DNA from: Desulfovibrio sp.
Lineage (GTDB): Bacteria > Desulfobacterota > Desulfovibrionia > Desulfovibrionales > Desulfovibrionaceae
Length of the DNA stretch: 6,843 nucleotides
Direction of reading: 5' to 3'
Assembly: GCA_031255035.1 (NCBI GenBank)
Contig: JAIRTI010000253.1
Span: 1-6,843 of the forward strand
The notes under the pieces were generated by a model, which worked only from the letters and a program-made list of their open reading frames with translations, had not been told where the DNA came from and did not search any database. The translations under genes and the position numbers were made by a program. This document shows, in pieces, positions 6,541 to 6,843 of this stretch. How positions within the stretch are numbered: the first letter of the stretch is position 1; the number at the start of each line of letters is the position of its first letter.

Positions 6541-6584
6541 TTGTCGAAGCCAATTCTGTTCGCATGTGGGCTCTGCCCACACCC
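6541..6584. repeat. Hairpin-bearing direct repeat, copy 2 (44 bp)
   Basis: Matches copy 1 except for a short variable block between the conserved left part (ttgtcgaagccaatt) and right part (cgcatgtgggctctgcccac plus accc), where ctgtt replaces tgat. The two units are separated by eight bases. The same 7-bp stem and TCT loop are present. Apparent reading frames through this pair encode a duplicated peptide only because the DNA is repeated. Confidence 0.8.
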
Positions 6585-6585
6585 G

Positions 6586-6606
6586 CCAGGGCCTGGCCGG
6601 CCCTGG
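6586..6606. repeat. GC-rich inverted repeat
   Basis: CCAGGGCC and GGCCCTGG are perfectly complementary across a 5-base loop (TGGCC). It directly follows the second direct repeat, so three hairpins lie in a row between 6513 and 6606. No T-tract follows on either strand. It may belong to the same composite repeat or act in the RNA of a neighbouring transcript; the sequence does not decide. Confidence 0.6.
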
Positions 6607-6634
6607 ACCCGGCGATTGGGTGACTGATCGTTGT

Positions 6635-6740
6635 GCCTTATTGATACGTTCAGTCGGAACCCAAGTGGCGCCCTGTTGATACGCGCGGGGAGCGACTGTT
6701 CATACTTTTTGCCTTTGAAGAGCACGCAGCCGGAACCCAA
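6635..6740. repeat. Patch of short interleaved direct repeats
   Basis: The 14-mer gccttattgatacg (6635-6648) recurs as gccctgttgatacg (6670-6683), with two differences. The 14-mer cagtcggaacccaa (6651-6664) recurs as cagccggaacccaa (6727-6740), with one difference. The copies alternate, as if a longer unit had been duplicated and then diverged. No coding sequence or RNA gene is recognisable here. Confidence 0.45.
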
Positions 6741-6751
6741 ACTGAGGGGGT

Positions 6752-6797
6752 CCGGGGGAAATCATTTCCCCCGGCGGGGTCCGGGGCAGCGCCCCGG
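6752..6797. repeat. Double GC-rich hairpin (terminator-like intergenic element)
   Basis: Two perfect inverted repeats lie side by side: CCGGGGGAAA-TCA-TTTCCCCCGG (6752-6774, 10-bp stem) and CCGGGGC-AGC-GCCCCGG (6781-6797, 7-bp stem), followed by gccgccggaggcat. This type of element is, from memory, a common dispersed intergenic sequence in Desulfovibrio-like and other GC-rich genomes. It could end a transcript arriving from the right, but no U-tract is present. The remaining bases up to 6843 show nothing I can name. Confidence 0.6.
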
Positions 6798-6843
6798 CCG
6801 CCGGAGGCATTGCCTTTCACAGTTGGCGCATGGGGGGCCGCAA

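Noticed and set aside
6490..6584. CRISPR array
   Set aside because: There are only two units, separated by eight bases and differing internally. No spacers of 30-40 bases and no cas genes are present.
6361..6740. Small minus- and plus-strand frames through the repeat region, including a 117-residue frame with a duplicated WAEPTC-like peptide
   Set aside because: The duplicated peptide comes from the DNA repeats, the frames overlap the promoter and hairpins, and none has a good ribosome binding site or recognisable domain.

Overview
The window holds one tightly packed, leftward-running operon for an [FeFe]-hydrogenase and its cofactor maturases, preceded on its right by about 550 bases of repeat-rich non-coding DNA. 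All genes are on the minus strand. In transcription order they are a NuoE-like subunit (6294-5815), a NuoF-like flavoprotein (5805-3928), the [FeFe]-hydrogenase catalytic subunit (3913-2177), the radical-SAM maturase HydG (2175-772) and the radical-SAM maturase HydE (from 768, running off the left edge). Gaps between genes are 9, 14, 1 and 3 bases, so co-transcription and probably translational coupling are expected.

The three structural proteins match the trimeric, NAD-linked, ferredoxin-dependent (electron-bifurcating) HydABC type. HydC and HydB together carry the NADH/FMN module, and HydA carries the H-cluster plus four relay clusters. HydG and HydE then supply parts of the di-iron subcluster: HydG makes CO, cyanide and an organo-iron synthon from tyrosine, and HydE processes that synthon. 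The third maturase, HydF, is not in the window and may lie just beyond the left edge. All cluster-binding and H-cluster motifs that fall inside the window are intact, so the system looks functional.

The organism is probably an anaerobic, moderately GC-rich bacterium. The protein types, the base composition and the style of the intergenic repeats suggest Desulfovibrionaceae (Desulfovibrio or Bilophila-like). That assignment is inference only, as no rRNA or other marker is present.

The region 6295-6843 contains a good sigma-70-like promoter, a strong Shine-Dalgarno, a 20-bp perfect palindrome in the leader, two near-identical 43-44 bp direct repeats each with a hairpin, a further GC-rich hairpin, a set of short direct repeats, and a double GC-rich hairpin at the far right. 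I see no convincing gene there. The window is best described as a known type of system in a compact arrangement. I found no evidence for an entirely new system. The points most worth a second look are the short HydE, the same-frame hydG/hydE junction, and the leader and repeat structures.
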